A stretch of 22,129 nucleotides of DNA from Conidiobolus incongruus B7586 (lineage: Eukaryota > Entomophthoromycota > Entomophthoromycetes > Entomophthorales > Conidiobolaceae). The stretch is from contig JNEM01016001.1 in assembly GCA_000697335.1 (NCBI GenBank), positions 1 through 22,129 of the forward strand. The letters run 5' to 3'. Below are positions 20,990-22,129 of the stretch, piece by piece; the first letter of the stretch is position 1; each line of letters opens with the position of its first letter. The translations under genes were made by a program, and so were the position numbers. Under the pieces are notes generated by a model, which worked only from the letters and a program-made list of their open reading frames with translations, ran no database searches and was not told the DNA's origin.

Positions 20990-22129
20990 TTGAAATAATA
21001 GGAAATTTATTGATTTTTGATTTTTCAAACATATTATTATTTTTAAACAAATAGATATATAAAATTAATATAAGATTATATATTTTTAAATTATATATAT
21101 ATATATTTATTATAGTTTTTTTGATAAAAAATTAACTTTTTAAAATTAGTTATTTAATTTAATCATTCTTAAACCAAATAATAATTATCAAAAGTTTTTA
21201 ATTTTAGTATTTTTAAAACTAAGCCATAAACTTTTTAAGATTATTTAAAATTTACAAATAACTTTTAATAATAATTTATTATCTAAATCAGATATTTATT
21301 GATAGGTAAGTTATTTGAAAATTAAAACAAAAATTATTTATAACCTATTAAAATTTAAAAAATTAACTTCAACTATTATTTTTTGATTTATTAATAAAAT
21401 AAAAATTATATTAAAAAAACCTTTTTATTTTGCTTAAAAATTATTTAAACATTTTGACACTAGTTTTATAAGTCTCTTATATATATTAAATATTAAACTC
21501 TAATTAATAAATTAAAATATAAAATAAATACTTTATAATTTAATTAAATTTTAAAAAAACTAGAATAGTTATTATTAAGCAAAACTTATTCAAATATTAC
21601 TAGATACCAAAACTTTTATAGCAAATAATCATAATTGATGAATATTAAATTATTATATATAATTCTTTAATATATTACAAATTAAATTGCTAGATTAATT
21701 TAAATCAGCCTCTTTTATAAATCTTTTTATATAAATATTTTATTTATAAGTTAATTTTAACTATTATAATAAATTATAATGATATATATTACTTTTATTT
21801 AATTTTTAAAGGAAAATCAATTAATAGTAAGCTTTATATTGTTTTTTTAAATAAAAGGATTTTTTATTGGTGTTTTTAACATAATTCAAGAAAATCTATT
21901 ATTTTGCATGATAACTGTAAAATATATAAATCTAAAGCTATAAAAAGTTTTTTAATTAAAAATAACTAGAAAAAATTACTATATTTAGTATATTCTTTAA
22001 TTTATAACCTATATGATTATAATTACTTTTGATAATTAAAAAACCAGCTTATAAGAAAAAAATTTCTGTCAATAAATTTAATTAATTTATAAAATATTAT
22101 ATTTCCATTATTAATAAAATGAATTATTT
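20990..22129 (+). mobile_element. Mariner-type DNA transposon, decayed copy 4, cut by the window end
   Basis: It is colinear with copies 1 and 2 from the left end (TAGGAAATTTATTGATTTTTG) to the region after the third catalytic position. The right end lies beyond the window. It is the only copy in which all three catalytic Asp positions still read Asp: I-D-E near 21636-21644, I-L-H-D-N at about 21901-21915, and L-Y-D-Y-N near 22009-22023. From the second Asp (21910) to the third (22015) there are 34 codons between. Stops and frame changes elsewhere make it inactive. Confidence 0.85.

Overview
The window is extremely A+T-rich eukaryotic DNA with few genes. It holds four intact-looking, apparently intronless protein genes, two dead host genes, four decayed copies of one mariner-type DNA transposon, and long AT-rich stretches with nothing recognisable. 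Secreted Ser/Thr/Pro/Asn-rich proteins with GPI-anchor-type tails, a rhodopsin-like seven-helix receptor, and the base composition suggest an AT-rich early-diverging fungus. A gut-dwelling or zoopagomycete-type fungus is my guess. A dictyostelid or an anaerobic fungus cannot be excluded from sequence alone.

Layout. 1-1636: gene-free AT-rich DNA. 1637-6078: three secreted, probably cell-surface proteins, one on the minus strand (1637-2335) and two on the plus strand (4027-4500, 5053-6078). Each has a signal peptide, a low-complexity middle and a hydrophobic tail. 6270-7566: mariner copy 1. 8324-about 9575: a dead gene of the same secreted low-complexity kind. 9859-about 10670 (minus): a dead gene for a seven-helix receptor. 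11259-12545 and 12847-14096: mariner copies 2 and 3 in tail-to-tail inverted orientation. 14219-14528: a base-richer block with short imperfect inverted ends, possibly a MITE. 17230-18150 (minus): the intact seven-helix receptor, with a 3' hairpin at 17084-17121. 18861-19047: a small hairpin and inverted-repeat cluster. 20990 to the window end: mariner copy 4, cut off by the window.

How the parts relate. The dead receptor is a clear paralog of the live one: in one 35-residue block 19 residues match, and the Glu-Arg-Cys motif ending helix 3 survives. So this receptor family has at least two members here. The dead surface-protein gene and dead receptor lie tail to tail between mariner copies 1 and 2, a small graveyard beside live genes of the same two kinds. 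The mariner copies differ from each other mostly by C/T and G/A transitions, as if each had decayed independently from a less AT-rich ancestor; this resembles repeat-induced or methylation-driven mutation. The low-complexity proteins could act at the cell surface and the receptor in sensing, but nothing here shows that they work together. I found no operon-like system, CRISPR, rRNA or tRNA.
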